A stretch of DNA of 64,000 bases from an uncultured Christensenella sp. Lineage in GTDB: Bacteria > Bacillota > Clostridia > Christensenellales > Borkfalkiaceae. Location of the stretch: NCBI GenBank assembly GCA_910585235.1, contig CAJUCM010000005.1, forward strand, positions 1 to 64,000, in the 5' to 3' direction. Shown here piece after piece: positions 24,027 through 33,700 of the stretch (position 1 is its first letter; each line of letters begins with the position of its first letter). Below the pieces are notes generated by a model. The model did not search any database, was not told where the DNA came from, and saw nothing but the letters and a program-made list of their open reading frames with translations. Position numbers and translations under genes: made by a program.

Positions 24027-25463
24027 ATGTTTGATCATATCCATGAAGAGTGCGGGGTGTTCGGCATCTTCGCGCCTCAAAAACAGAACGTCGCGTCCAC
24101 TGCGTACTATGCGCTGTTCGCGCTCCAACACCGCGGGCAGGAATCGGCGGGGATCGTCGTCAACGACGACGGCGTGTTCACCGCGCATAAGGACGCGGGG
24201 CTTGTGAACGACGTCTTTACGCCCGAAGTCATGGCGCGCCTCGGCGAGGGAAATATGGCGGTCGGGCACGTCCGCTACGGCACGACGGGAAGGGGCGGAA
24301 GAGAGAACGCACAGCCAATCGTCGTCAATCACCTCAAAGGAAACATGGCGCTCGCCCACAACGGCAACCTCACAAACGCCTACGAGTTGAGGAGCGCGCT
24401 CGAAGACGAGGGCAGTATCTTTCATACCACGACGGACAGCGAAGTGATCGCGTACGTCATTACCAAAGAACGCGTCAAAAAGCGCTCGATCGAGGCGGCG
24501 GTCGTCTCCGCAATGGATAAACTCAAAGGGGCGTACTCCCTCGTCGTCATGTCGCCGAGCAAACTCATCGCGGCGCGCGATCCGCAGGGATTCCGTCCGC
24601 TCTGCCTCGGAAAACGCGACGACGGCGCGTATATCGTCGCTTCCGAATCCTGCGCTTTGGGCGCGGTCGGCGCGCATAAGATCCGCGAGATCGAACCGGG
24701 CGAAATGCTCGTTATCGGAAAAGACGGGCTGGCGAGCGATAAGTCGCACTGCGGCGGGAAGAAGTCATTCTGCGTGTTTGAATATTTCTATACGGCGCGT
24801 CCCGATTCGGAGATCGACGGCTGTTATGTGCACGACGCAAGAAAACGCGCGGGCGCGTTTCTTGCGGATAAATACAGGATCGACGCGGACATCGTGATCG
24901 GCGTTCCCGATTCGGGTCTCGACGCGGCGCTCGGCTATGCGCAAAAATCGGGAATCCCTTACGGGATCGGATTTCTGAAAAATAAATATATCGGCAGAAC
25001 GTTCATTGCACCCGATCAGAAAGTGCGCGAAGATAAAGTGAAGATCAAGCTCAACGTGATCGCGTCGGCAGTCAAGGGCAAGCGCGTCATTCTGATCGAC
25101 GACAGTATCGTGCGCGGAACGACGAGCCGTCCTATCGTCCGTCAGCTCCGCGAGGCGGGTGCGACGGAAGTGCATTTTCTCTCTTCCGCGCCCAAATTTC
25201 TCAATCCCTGCTACTACGGCACGGACATCGATTCGAGGGAGAATCTGATCGCCTGTCACCACAGCGAAAAGGAGATCGCAAACATCATCGGTGCGGACTC
25301 CGTCGGGTATCTCGATTTGGAGGACGCGAAAAAAATCACGGGCGAAGAGGGACAGTTCTGCATGGCTTGTTTCGACGGAAACTATCCCACCGAAGCGCCG
25401 ACGAGAGTTGAAAAAAACCGTTTTGAAAGACCGATCAGCGAGAATCCGAAATTTCGGAAATAA
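24027..25463 (+). CDS. purF: Amidophosphoribosyltransferase (glutamine PRPP amidotransferase)
   Basis: First committed step of purine synthesis: PRPP plus glutamine gives phosphoribosylamine. 478 residues. A short propeptide ends EE before the nucleophile Cys9 in ECGVFGIF, as in Bacillus-type PurF. YALFALQHRGQESAG and RYGTTG belong to the glutaminase domain, and VILIDDSIVRGTTS is the PRPP loop. FCMACFDGNYP near the C-terminus fits the Fe-S-bearing class. No Shine-Dalgarno is visible before ATG 24027, which lies just beyond intergenic element copy A. Confidence 0.97.
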   Translation: MFDHIHEECGVFGIFAPQKQNVASTAYYALFALQHRGQESAGIVVNDDGVFTAHKDAGLVNDVFTPEVMARLGEGNMAVGHVRYGTTGRGGRENAQPIVVNHLKGNMALAHNGNLTNAYELRSALEDEGSIFHTTTDSEVIAYVITKERVKKRSIEAAVVSAMDKLKGAYSLVVMSPSKLIAARDPQGFRPLCLGKRDDGAYIVASESCALGAVGAHKIREIEPGEMLVIGKDGLASDKSHCGGKKSFCVFEYFYTARPDSEIDGCYVHDARKRAGAFLADKYRIDADIVIGVPDSGLDAALGYAQKSGIPYGIGFLKNKYIGRTFIAPDQKVREDKVKIKLNVIASAVKGKRVILIDDSIVRGTTSRPIVRQLREAGATEVHFLSSAPKFLNPCYYGTDIDSRENLIACHHSEKEIANIIGADSVGYLDLEDAKKITGEEGQFCMACFDGNYPTEAPTRVEKNRFERPISENPKFRK

Positions 25464-25487
25464 ATAATATTTGGAATAAATATATTA

Positions 25488-25605
25488 CTCGGCTTAGAAA
25501 CGAGCAGTTCAAGGAGCGCGAGGAAAACCTGAGGGAGTTTACTAAGTCGTAAATGACCGAGAGTTGCCGCAGTGCGACGATGAAATGCGAAGTTTATAAA
25601 CCGAG
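25488..25605 (-). repeat. Pur-operon intergenic element, copy B (opposite orientation)
   Basis: About 118 nt between purF and purM, inverted relative to copies A and C. Plus-strand arms CTCGGCTTAGAAACG (25488-25502) and AGTTTATAAACCGAG (25591-25605) pair with few mismatches although their sequence is unrelated to the arms of A and C. The 88-nt core is very close to copy C, including the TTTAC/GTAAA hairpin and the start TCGCATTTC on the minus strand. Confidence 0.8.
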
Positions 25606-25623
25606 CAACGTACAGGAGACAAC

Positions 25624-26655
25624 ATGGATAACAGTTATTCGGAAAGTTATAAGAAAGCGGGCGTTGACATCACCGCGGGATATAAGGCGGTCGAACTCAT
25701 GAAAAAGCACGTCGCGCGCACCATGCCGCAGGGAAAAGCGGACATCGGCGACTTCGGCGGTGCGTTTCCGTTGCCCAAGGGTATGAAAGAACCCGTGCTG
25801 GTATCGGGTACGGACGGCGTCGGCACCAAGCTCAAAATCGCCATGCTCATGGATAAACACGATACGATCGGTATCGACTGCGTCGCCATGTGCGTGAATG
25901 ACGTCATCTGTTGCGGCGCGAAGCCCTTGTTTTTCCTCGACTATATCGCCTGCGGAAAGAACGTTCCCGAAAAGATCGCCGACATTGTGGGCGGCGTGGC
26001 GGAAGGGTGCGTGCGCGCGGGCTGTGCGCTCGTCGGCGGCGAGACGGCGGAACACCCCGGCATGATGCCCGAAGACGATTACGACCTTGCGGGATTCTCC
26101 GTAGGGATCGCGGACCGCGAAAAGATGATCGACAAGAACAAGATGAAGGCGGGCGACGTTATGATCGCGCTTCCCTCGTCGGGCGTGCATAGCAACGGCT
26201 TTTCGCTTGTGAGAAAGGTGTTCGACATCGAAAACTGCGATTTGAACGCTTATAAAGAGGAACTCGGCGCGGGCTTGGGAGAGACCCTTCTGACGCCGAC
26301 GAGAATATATGTGAGATCCATTCTCGCGCTCATCGAAAAGGTGGAAGTCAAGGGAATTTCCCACATTACGGGCGGCGGATTCTACGAAAATATGCCCCGC
26401 TCCATTCCCAAGGGTTTGGGCGTCAGAATTAAAAAGAGCGACGTGAAAGTGCTTCCGATCTTCGATCTCATTCAGAAAGTCGGAGGGATCTCCGAGCACG
26501 ATATGTTCAACACGTTCAATATGGGCGTGGGCATGAGCGTCGTCGTCGCAAAAGAAAACGTTGACAAAGCGCTTGAAATTCTCAGAGCGAACGGCGAAGA
26601 GGCGTATGTGATCGGCGAGATTGTGAAGAGCGACAGCGGAGTGGAATTGTTATGA
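25624..26655 (+). CDS. purM: Phosphoribosylformylglycinamidine cyclo-ligase (AIR synthetase)
   Basis: ATP-dependent ring closure of FGAM to AIR. 343 residues. The N-terminal signature YKKAGVDITAGY, GTDGVGTKLKIA, DCVAMCVNDVICCGAKPLFFLDYIA and ALVGGETAEHPGM are diagnostic, and HITGGGFYENMPR marks the C-terminal domain. CAGGAG precedes the start. It overlaps purN by 4 nt (ATGA), so the two are translationally coupled. Confidence 0.98.
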   Translation: MDNSYSESYKKAGVDITAGYKAVELMKKHVARTMPQGKADIGDFGGAFPLPKGMKEPVLVSGTDGVGTKLKIAMLMDKHDTIGIDCVAMCVNDVICCGAKPLFFLDYIACGKNVPEKIADIVGGVAEGCVRAGCALVGGETAEHPGMMPEDDYDLAGFSVGIADREKMIDKNKMKAGDVMIALPSSGVHSNGFSLVRKVFDIENCDLNAYKEELGAGLGETLLTPTRIYVRSILALIEKVEVKGISHITGGGFYENMPRSIPKGLGVRIKKSDVKVLPIFDLIQKVGGISEHDMFNTFNMGVGMSVVVAKENVDKALEILRANGEEAYVIGEIVKSDSGVELL

Positions 26656-27260
26656 GAGACAGAGTGCGGATCGCCGTTCTGTGTTCGGGCGGCGGAACGA
26701 ACTTTCAGGCGATTTTGAACGCCGCGGACGCGGGCATGATCCCCGACGGGGAAATCAAACTCGTCGTGACCGATCACAAAGAGGCGTTTGTCTTACAGCG
26801 CGCCGCGCGCGCGGGGATCAAAGCGGAGATTGCAGACCGCAAAGACGTTCCCGACAGAGCCGAGCGCGAAGCGAAAATCTTAAAAATTCTCAAAGAGAAC
26901 CAAATCGAATTTATCGTCTTTGCGGGATTCATGACGATATTGAGCGAAAATTTCGTCAGGGAATATCCGAACCGCATCATCAATATCCACCCCGCGCTCA
27001 TTCCGAGCTTTTGCGGAAAGGGATTTTACGGACTGCACGTCCATGAAGCGGCGCTCAGAGCGGGCGTGAAGGTGACGGGCGCGACCGTCCACTATGTGAA
27101 CGAGGTCTGCGACGGCGGTCAGATCATTGCGCAGAAGGCGGTGGAAGTCAAAGAGGGCGACACGCCCGAAACCCTGCAAAAGCGGGTCATGCGCGAGGCG
27201 GAATGGGTGATCCTGCCCGAAGCCGTCGAGAAAGTAGCAAAAAAACTGAGAGGTGTTTGA
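26652..27260 (+). CDS. purN: Phosphoribosylglycinamide formyltransferase
   Basis: Transfers a formyl group from 10-formyltetrahydrofolate to GAR. 202 residues. It begins with the nucleotide-fold motif RIAVLCSGGGTNFQAIL; the catalytic Asn-His motif is INIHPALIPSF, with GATVHYVNEVCDGGQII towards the end. It overlaps purM by 4 nt and the next gene starts 1 bp after its stop. Confidence 0.97.
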   Translation: MRDRVRIAVLCSGGGTNFQAILNAADAGMIPDGEIKLVVTDHKEAFVLQRAARAGIKAEIADRKDVPDRAEREAKILKILKENQIEFIVFAGFMTILSENFVREYPNRIINIHPALIPSFCGKGFYGLHVHEAALRAGVKVTGATVHYVNEVCDGGQIIAQKAVEVKEGDTPETLQKRVMREAEWVILPEAVEKVAKKLRGV

Positions 27261-27261
27261 T

Positions 27262-27975
27262 ATGAGTTACGAAGTTACGAGCGTGAAAAACGCACTGTCC
27301 GGCAACGCCTATCCGGGGCGCGGGATCATGGTGGGGCTTTCCCAAGACGGAAGCAAAGCCATGTTTGCCTATTTTATTATGGGGCGGAGCGTCAACAGCC
27401 GCAACCGCATTTTCGTCGAGGAGAACGGCGCGCTCAAAACCGAAGCGTTCGATCCCTCCAAAATGCAGGATCCGTCGCTCATCATCTATTATCCCGTGAA
27501 GTCGGCGGGGCATGACGTCATCGTGACGAACGGCGATCAAACGGACACGATCGAAGAGAGCTTAAAAGCGGGCAAGTGCTTCCGTCACGCGCTGAAAACG
27601 CGCTGTTTCGAGCCAGACGCGCCCAACTTCACCCCGCGTATCAGCGCGCTTTTGCACCTTGAAAACGGCTTTAAGTATGAAATGTCCGTGTTGAAGAGCG
27701 CGGACGAAAAGGGAACGGCGTGCAACCGTTTCTACTACGACTACGAACCCGTCGCGGGCGTCGGTCACTTTATTCACACCTATGTGACGGACGGAAACCC
27801 GCTTCCCTCTTTCGAGGGCGAACCCGAACGCATTGCGCTTCCGAATAATTTGAAAGCGTTCGCGGACGAGGTCTGGGAGAATCTGAACGAAGAAAACAAG
27901 ATCTCGCTCTACTGCCGTGCTTACGATCTGAAAACGGGCAAATACGAGAGCGTGTTGTATAATAAAAACAAATAA
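27262..27975 (+). CDS. purO: IMP cyclohydrolase, PurO-type
   Basis: 237 residues resembling the archaeal-type IMP cyclohydrolase family (PurO), which closes the second ring of the purine (FAICAR to IMP). NALSGNAYPGRGIM and MGRSVNSRNRIF at the N-terminus and YYPVKSAGHDVIVTNGDQTDTI are the features I recognise. ATG 27262 is preferred over GTG 27253 because AGAGG in the end of purN is well placed. It replaces the cyclohydrolase half of bifunctional PurH; the transformylase half is the next gene. The assignment rests on family memory and context. Confidence 0.85.
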   Translation: MSYEVTSVKNALSGNAYPGRGIMVGLSQDGSKAMFAYFIMGRSVNSRNRIFVEENGALKTEAFDPSKMQDPSLIIYYPVKSAGHDVIVTNGDQTDTIEESLKAGKCFRHALKTRCFEPDAPNFTPRISALLHLENGFKYEMSVLKSADEKGTACNRFYYDYEPVAGVGHFIHTYVTDGNPLPSFEGEPERIALPNNLKAFADEVWENLNEENKISLYCRAYDLKTGKYESVLYNKNK

Positions 27976-27981
27976 AGTAAA

Positions 27982-28015
27982 CGCGAAAGCGGAGTCGCTT
28001 GCTACGCTTTCGGTC
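27982..28015 (+). other. Hairpin between purO and purH
   Basis: CGAAAGCG and CGCTTTCG form an 8-bp stem around a 13-nt loop in the 58-bp gap. No T-run follows. It may act as a processing or stability element. Confidence 0.45.
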
Positions 28016-28033
28016 AATCAGGAGAAAAGAGAC

Positions 28034-29218
28034 ATGAAAGAATTTCAGTTAAAATACGGCTGCAACCCCAACCAGAAACCCGCAAGAATTTATATGCAGG
28101 ACGGGAGCGAACTTCCCGTGGAGATTTTGAACGGCAGACCCGGTTATATCAATTTTTTGGACGCGTTCAACTCGTGGCAACTCGTGAAAGAGATCAAGGA
28201 GAACACGGGCTTTGTCGCGGCGACGAGCTTCAAGCACGTTTCGCCCACGTCCGCTGCGATCGGAAAAAAGCTCTCTCCAGAACTTAAAAAATCCTGCTTT
28301 GTAGAAGATATTGCAGGGCTTGACGATTCCCCCCTTGCGTGCGCCTATGCACGCGCGCGCGGGACGGACCGAATGAGCAGCTTCGGCGATTGGGTCGCGC
28401 TCTCCGACGAGTGCGACGAGACGACGGCAAAGATCATCTCGCGCGAGGTCTCCGACGGCGTGATCGCGCCCGCTTATTCGCCCAAGGCGCTCGAAATTCT
28501 CAAAGCAAAGCGCAAGGGAACGTATAACGTCGTCAAGATCGACAAAGACTTTGTCCCCGCCGAGATCGAAAGAAAACAGGTATTCGGCGTGACCTTCGAG
28601 CAGGGCAGGAACAATTTCAAGATCGATAAAGAGCTTCTCAAAAACATCGTGACGAAGAACAAGAACCTTCCTGAGGATAAGGCGGTCGATCTCATCATTT
28701 CGCTCATTACGCTCAAATATACGCAGTCCAATTCGGTCTGTTTTGCAAAAGACGGGCAGGCGATCGGCGTGGGCGCGGGACAGCAGTCGCGCATTCACTG
28801 CACCAGGCTTGCGGCGAACAAGGCGGACTTGTGGCACCTCAGACAGAGCGAAAAAGTGTTGAATCTGCAATTTGCCGAGGGCGTCGGCAGACCCGAAAAG
28901 AACAACATCATCGACCTGTATCTCTCCGACGAAGCGGAGACGGTGCTGGGCGACAGCGTCTGGAAAAAAAACTTTGCGGTGCGCCCCGCGCCTTTCACCA
29001 AGGAAGAACAAAAGGCGTACTTAAAGACGGTCACGGGCGTATCTTTGGGGAGCGACGCGTTCTTCCCGTTCTCCGACAATATCGACCGCGCCGCGCTTTC
29101 GGGCGTTTCGTATGTGGCGGAACCGGGCGGCTCCGTGCGCGACGATCTCGTCATCGAGGCGGCGGATCAGTATAACATGGTGATGTGCTTTACCGGAATG
29201 CGTTTATTCCACCACTAA
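28034..29218 (+). CDS. purH: Stand-alone AICAR formyltransferase (PurH transformylase domain)
   Basis: 394 residues corresponding only to the AICAR transformylase part of PurH: LKYGCNPNQKPARIY, SFKHVSPTSAA (with the catalytic Lys-His pair), ALSDECDETTAKIISREVSDGVIAPAYSPKALEIL and VGAGQQSRIHCTRLA. There is no MGS-like IMP cyclohydrolase domain at the N-terminus; that activity is supplied by the PurO-type gene upstream. Such single-domain forms occur in Clostridia. CAGGAG lies upstream of the ATG. Intergenic element copy C begins one base after the stop codon. Confidence 0.93.
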   Translation: MKEFQLKYGCNPNQKPARIYMQDGSELPVEILNGRPGYINFLDAFNSWQLVKEIKENTGFVAATSFKHVSPTSAAIGKKLSPELKKSCFVEDIAGLDDSPLACAYARARGTDRMSSFGDWVALSDECDETTAKIISREVSDGVIAPAYSPKALEILKAKRKGTYNVVKIDKDFVPAEIERKQVFGVTFEQGRNNFKIDKELLKNIVTKNKNLPEDKAVDLIISLITLKYTQSNSVCFAKDGQAIGVGAGQQSRIHCTRLAANKADLWHLRQSEKVLNLQFAEGVGRPEKNNIIDLYLSDEAETVLGDSVWKKNFAVRPAPFTKEEQKAYLKTVTGVSLGSDAFFPFSDNIDRAALSGVSYVAEPGGSVRDDLVIEAADQYNMVMCFTGMRLFHH

Positions 29219-29219
29219 G

Positions 29220-29343
29220 TTTTGCTTCCTCTGAACGTCGCATTTCTGTGTCGCGCTGCGGCAACCCTCAGTCATTTACCTCTTAGTAAACTCCTTCGGG
29301 TTTTCCTCGCGCTCTTTGAACTGCTCGTTCATAGAAAGCAAAG
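29220..29343 (+). repeat. Pur-operon intergenic element, copy C
   Basis: About 124 nt directly after purH. Arms TTTTGCTTCCTCTGAACG (29220-29237) and CGTTCATAGAAAGCAAAG (29326-29343) pair over 18 positions with two mismatches and one wobble. The core 29238-29325 is nearly the reverse complement of copy B's plus-strand core. Together with A and B it shows a conserved core with covarying terminal stems. Confidence 0.8.
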
Positions 29344-29475
29344 TCTACAAAATTTCTTTTGTTGCACAAAACAAATTTTCGTGAGTTGCTAAGGTCGTGA
29401 AACCTGCGGTTTCCGACGTAAGCCTCGCAGGGTCTCGCTCGGCGGGAACAATAAAAAAAGATTGAGTAAAAGAGC
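29344..29475 (+). other. Structured leader in front of purD
   Basis: Beyond copy C, a long hairpin AAAATTT-C-TTTTGT/ACAAAA-C-AAATTTT (about 29349-29379) is followed by ACCTGCG/CGCAGG (about 29402-29430). No T-run terminator and no known riboswitch core are seen. No gene fits here. Confidence 0.45.
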
Positions 29476-30750
29476 ATGAACATTTTAATCGTGGGCGGCG
29501 GAGGAAGAGAACACGCCGTCGTGAAAGCGTTGAAACGCAATCGAAAAGTCGAAAAAATTTACGCGCTTCCCGGAAACGGCGGAATCGCCCAAGAGGAGGG
29601 CGCGGAGTGTTTCCCCATAAAGGCGACCGATCTTGACGGGATCGAAGCGTTTGCAAAGTCGCACAAAATAGACTTTGCCGCGATCACGCAGGACGATCCC
29701 CTCGTCATGGGTTGCGTTGACAGGCTGGAAGCGCTCCAAATTCCCTGCTTCGGTCCTACAAAGGCGGCGGCGATCATCGAGGGGAGCAAGGTCTATTCCA
29801 AAGACCTCATGAAAAAATACAACATTCCCACGGCGAAGAGCGAAACGTTCACGGACGCGGGAAAAGCGGTCGCGTACTTAAAGACCTGCGACTATCCTAC
29901 CGTCATCAAAGCGGACGGACTTGCGGCGGGCAAGGGCGCGGTGATCGTTGCGGACTTTGAAGAGGCGAAAAAGACCGTTGACGAGATCATGGTCAAAAAA
30001 GTGTTCGGCGCGAGCGGGAATCAGATCCTTGTCGAAGAATTTCTGACGGGACCCGAAGTTTCCGTTCTCTCCTTTACGGACGGAAACGTGATCGTTCCCA
30101 TGGTGAGCTCCATGGATCATAAGCGCGCCAAGGACAACGACGAGGGTTTGAACACGGGCGGTATGGGCACGGTCGCGCCCAATCCCTATTATACGAAAGA
30201 GATCGCGAAGGAGTGCATGGATAAAATATTCCTGCCCACGGTGAAAGCGCTCAACAAAGAAGGGCGCACGTTCAAAGGCTGTATCTTCTTCGGGCTCATG
30301 CTGACCCCCAAGGGTCCCAAAGTCATCGAATATAACTGCCGTTTCGGCGATCCCGAAACGCAGGTCGTTCTTCCGCTTTTGGAGAGCGATTTGCTTGAAA
30401 TCATGCTTGCCGTCCGCGAAGGACGGCTGAAAGAGAGCGACGTCAGATTCAGAGACGGCGCGGCGTGTTGCGTCATCGTAGCGTCCGACGGGTATCCGTC
30501 CCGCTATGAAACAGGTTATGAAATTTCACTGCCCGAAACGAAAGAGGGCGAGTATCTCTATATTGCGGGTGCGAAGGCGGAAGGGGAGAAACTTCTGACT
30601 TCGGGCGGGCGCGTGTTGGGCGCGTCGGCTGTGGGGAACACCCTGCAAGAGGCGATCGGCGGCGCGTATGCGCTTGCGGAAAAGGTGAGCTTCCAAAACG
30701 CCTATATGCGCAAAGACATTGGTCAAAGAGCGCTCAGGGCGTTGCAATGA
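29476..30750 (+). CDS. purD: Phosphoribosylamine-glycine ligase (GAR synthetase)
   Basis: ATP-grasp enzyme that joins glycine to phosphoribosylamine. 424 residues. It begins MNILIVGGGGREHAV; the ATP-grasp segment has VIKADGLAAGKGAVI and ILVEEFLTGPEVS, and NTGGMGTVAPNPYYT and EYNCRFGDPETQ complete the family signature. Only a weak GAG precedes the start. It is separated from purH by element copy C and further hairpins, so its expression relative to upstream genes may be set by RNA structure. Confidence 0.97.
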   Translation: MNILIVGGGGREHAVVKALKRNRKVEKIYALPGNGGIAQEEGAECFPIKATDLDGIEAFAKSHKIDFAAITQDDPLVMGCVDRLEALQIPCFGPTKAAAIIEGSKVYSKDLMKKYNIPTAKSETFTDAGKAVAYLKTCDYPTVIKADGLAAGKGAVIVADFEEAKKTVDEIMVKKVFGASGNQILVEEFLTGPEVSVLSFTDGNVIVPMVSSMDHKRAKDNDEGLNTGGMGTVAPNPYYTKEIAKECMDKIFLPTVKALNKEGRTFKGCIFFGLMLTPKGPKVIEYNCRFGDPETQVVLPLLESDLLEIMLAVREGRLKESDVRFRDGAACCVIVASDGYPSRYETGYEISLPETKEGEYLYIAGAKAEGEKLLTSGGRVLGASAVGNTLQEAIGGAYALAEKVSFQNAYMRKDIGQRALRALQ

Positions 30751-30778
30751 TTCCCTGAAATTTTAAGGAGAAAGGAAA

Positions 30779-33700
30779 ATGGTTTTCAGAGTTTTTGTTG
30801 AAAAGAAACACGGTTTCGATCACGAAGCGCAGACTCTTACCGCAGACGTAAGGGAGCTTTTGGGGATCGGAGGCGTTGAATATATCCGCGTCATCAACCG
30901 TTACGACGCGGAGGGTATTGAAAAAGAAATATTCGACCGCGCGGTCAGGACGGTATTTTCCGAACCGCAGATGGACAATGCGACGGCAAAGATCGATACG
31001 GACGGCGCAAAGGCGTTTGCGACCGAATATCTTCCCGGACAGTTCGATCAGCGCGCGGACTCGGCGGCGCAGTGCATTCAGATGCTCTCGAAAGGGGAGC
31101 GCCCCGCGATCCGCACGGCGAAAGTGTATGCGGTCTATGGAAAGGTCTCCGACGGGGAGCTCGATACGATCAAACGCTACGTCATCAATCCCGTGGAGAG
31201 CAGAGAGGCGGATTTTGCGCTTCCCGAAACGTTGAAGATCAATCATCCCGTTCCGCAGGAAGTGGAGACGCTGGATGGATTTTTAGAGCTCGACAAAGAG
31301 GGGCTCGAAGCGTTCGTCAAAAAATACGCGCTCGCCATGGACGGGGACGACGTTGCGTTCTGTCAGGATTATTTCAAAAAAGAGAAGCGCGATCCGACGC
31401 TCACGGAGATCCGCATGATCGACACTTACTGGTCGGATCACTGCCGTCATACGACTTTTTTGACGACGATCGACGGCGTGCACTTTGAGGATAAAGTGTT
31501 GGAGGACGCGTACAACGATTATCTTGCGGCGCGCAAGGAATTGAACCGCACCAAGCCTGTGAATCTCATGGACGTGGGGACGATCGCCTGCAAGCTGTTG
31601 AAAAAGCGCGGACTTTTGGAAAACCTCGACGAATCGGAGGAGATCAACGCCTGCACCGTCAAGATCAAGGTGGATACGAAAGACGGCGTACAGCACGATT
31701 ATCTTTTGCTCTTTAAGAATGAAACGCACAACCATCCCACGGAGATCGAGCCGTTCGGCGGAGCCGCGACCTGCATCGGGGGCGCGATCCGCGATCCGCT
31801 TTCGGGCAGGAGCTACGTCTATGCCGCAATGCGCGTGACGGGCGCGGGCGATCCGCTCGTTCCCGTGTCTGAAACGCTCGAAGGAAAACTTCCCCAGCGC
31901 AAGATCGTCACGACGGCGGCGGCGGGGTATTCCTCCTACGGCAACCAGATCGGGCTTGCCACGGGACAGGTGGATGAAATTTATCATACGGGCTATATTG
32001 CAAAGCGCCTTGAAATCGGCGCGGTCATCGCCTCCACGCCCGAAGAGAACGTGCGCCGCGAAACGCCTGCGGCGGGAGACAAAGTCATTCTCCTCGGCGG
32101 AAGAACGGGGCGCGACGGCTGCGGCGGGGCGACGGGTTCTTCCAAGTCCCATACGCTCGAATCGCTCACCCATTGCGGCGCGGAGGTACAGAAGGGCAAC
32201 GCTCCCGAAGAGCGCAAGCTCCAACGCCTGTTCCGCAAAAAAGAGGCGATGCTTCTCGTCAAACGCTGTAACGATTTCGGCGCGGGCGGCGTTTCGGTTG
32301 CGATCGGCGAGCTTGCGGACGGATTGAAGATCGACCTCAACGCCGTACCCAAGAAGTACGACGGGCTGGACGGCACCGAGCTTGCGATCTCCGAATCGCA
32401 GGAACGCATGGCGGTCGTCGTCGAAGCGGATAAAACGGAAGAGTTTATCCGTTATGCGGAGGAAGAGAATCTGGAAGCGACCGTCGTCGCGGAAGTCACG
32501 AAAAAGCCCCGTCTCGTCATGACCTGGAACGGTAAGACGATCGTCGATATTTCGCGCGAGTTCCTCAACTCCAACGGTGCGGAAAAACACACCGAGGCGA
32601 GCGTTAAAAAGGCGGAGAATTATGAAAAAGAAATTCCCGCGTCCTTTACAAAGGGCTTTGAACAGCTTGCGGGCGATCTGAATATCTGCTCCAAGCGCGG
32701 GCTTTCCGAGCGGTTCGATTCGACGATCGGCGCGAACACCGTTTTAATGCCGTTCGGCGGAAAATATCAGATGACGCCCCCGCAGGCGATGGCGCACTTG
32801 ATTTCCGTGGAAAAGGGACACACCGACGCGGTCTCCTATATGAGCTGGGGCGGAAACCCCTACGCCATGGAAAAGAGTCCCTATCACGGCGCATATCTTG
32901 CGGTCGTGGAGAGCGTTTCAAAGCTCGTTGCGAGCGGCGCGCGCTTCAACAACCGGGAAACTTATCTGACCTTTCAGGAATATTTCTTAAAGCCGGGGCG
33001 CGAAAAAACGCGGTGGGGTCAGCCCTTGGCGGCGCTCCTCGGCGCGTTCAAGGCGCAGACCGATTTAGGTATTGCCGCGATCGGCGGAAAGGACTCCATG
33101 AGCGGAACGTTCGAGCATATCGACGTGCCGCCTACGCTCGTCTCCTTTGCGGTGACGACGGGGCGGGAGTACGAAGTCGTCTCCCCCGAATTCAAGGCGG
33201 CGGGACATTACGTCGTCCTGTTGGAGCCCGAATATAACGAGAACAATCTGCCCGATCCCGAATCGCTGAAAAAGAATTTCGCGCTCGTCACCGATCTTCT
33301 GCGCGAGAAAAAAGCCGTTGCGGCATATACGCCCGTCTATGGCGGCGTGGCGGAAGGGGTGCTGAAAATGTGCCTCGGAAACAAAATCGGCTTCGCGTTC
33401 GACGGCGGCGTGAGCATGAAAACGGTTTTCGGATATTCTTACGGTTCGTTCATTCTCGAACTTGCGACGAAAGAGAAAGTGGGAATGCTTCTCGGCATGA
33501 CGACGAAGAAAGAGCAGATTTCCTACGGAAAGGAGAAAGTTCCGCTCAAACAGCTTACGGAAATCTACGAGAATAAACTGGAACCCGTCTATCATTGCAA
33601 TATCGAGGCGAAGAAGGGGAAAGTTCCCGCCTATACCTATAAGCATAAATTTACGGGCGAGAGCGGGCAGAAGAGGGCGAAGCCCAAAGCGCTCATTCCC

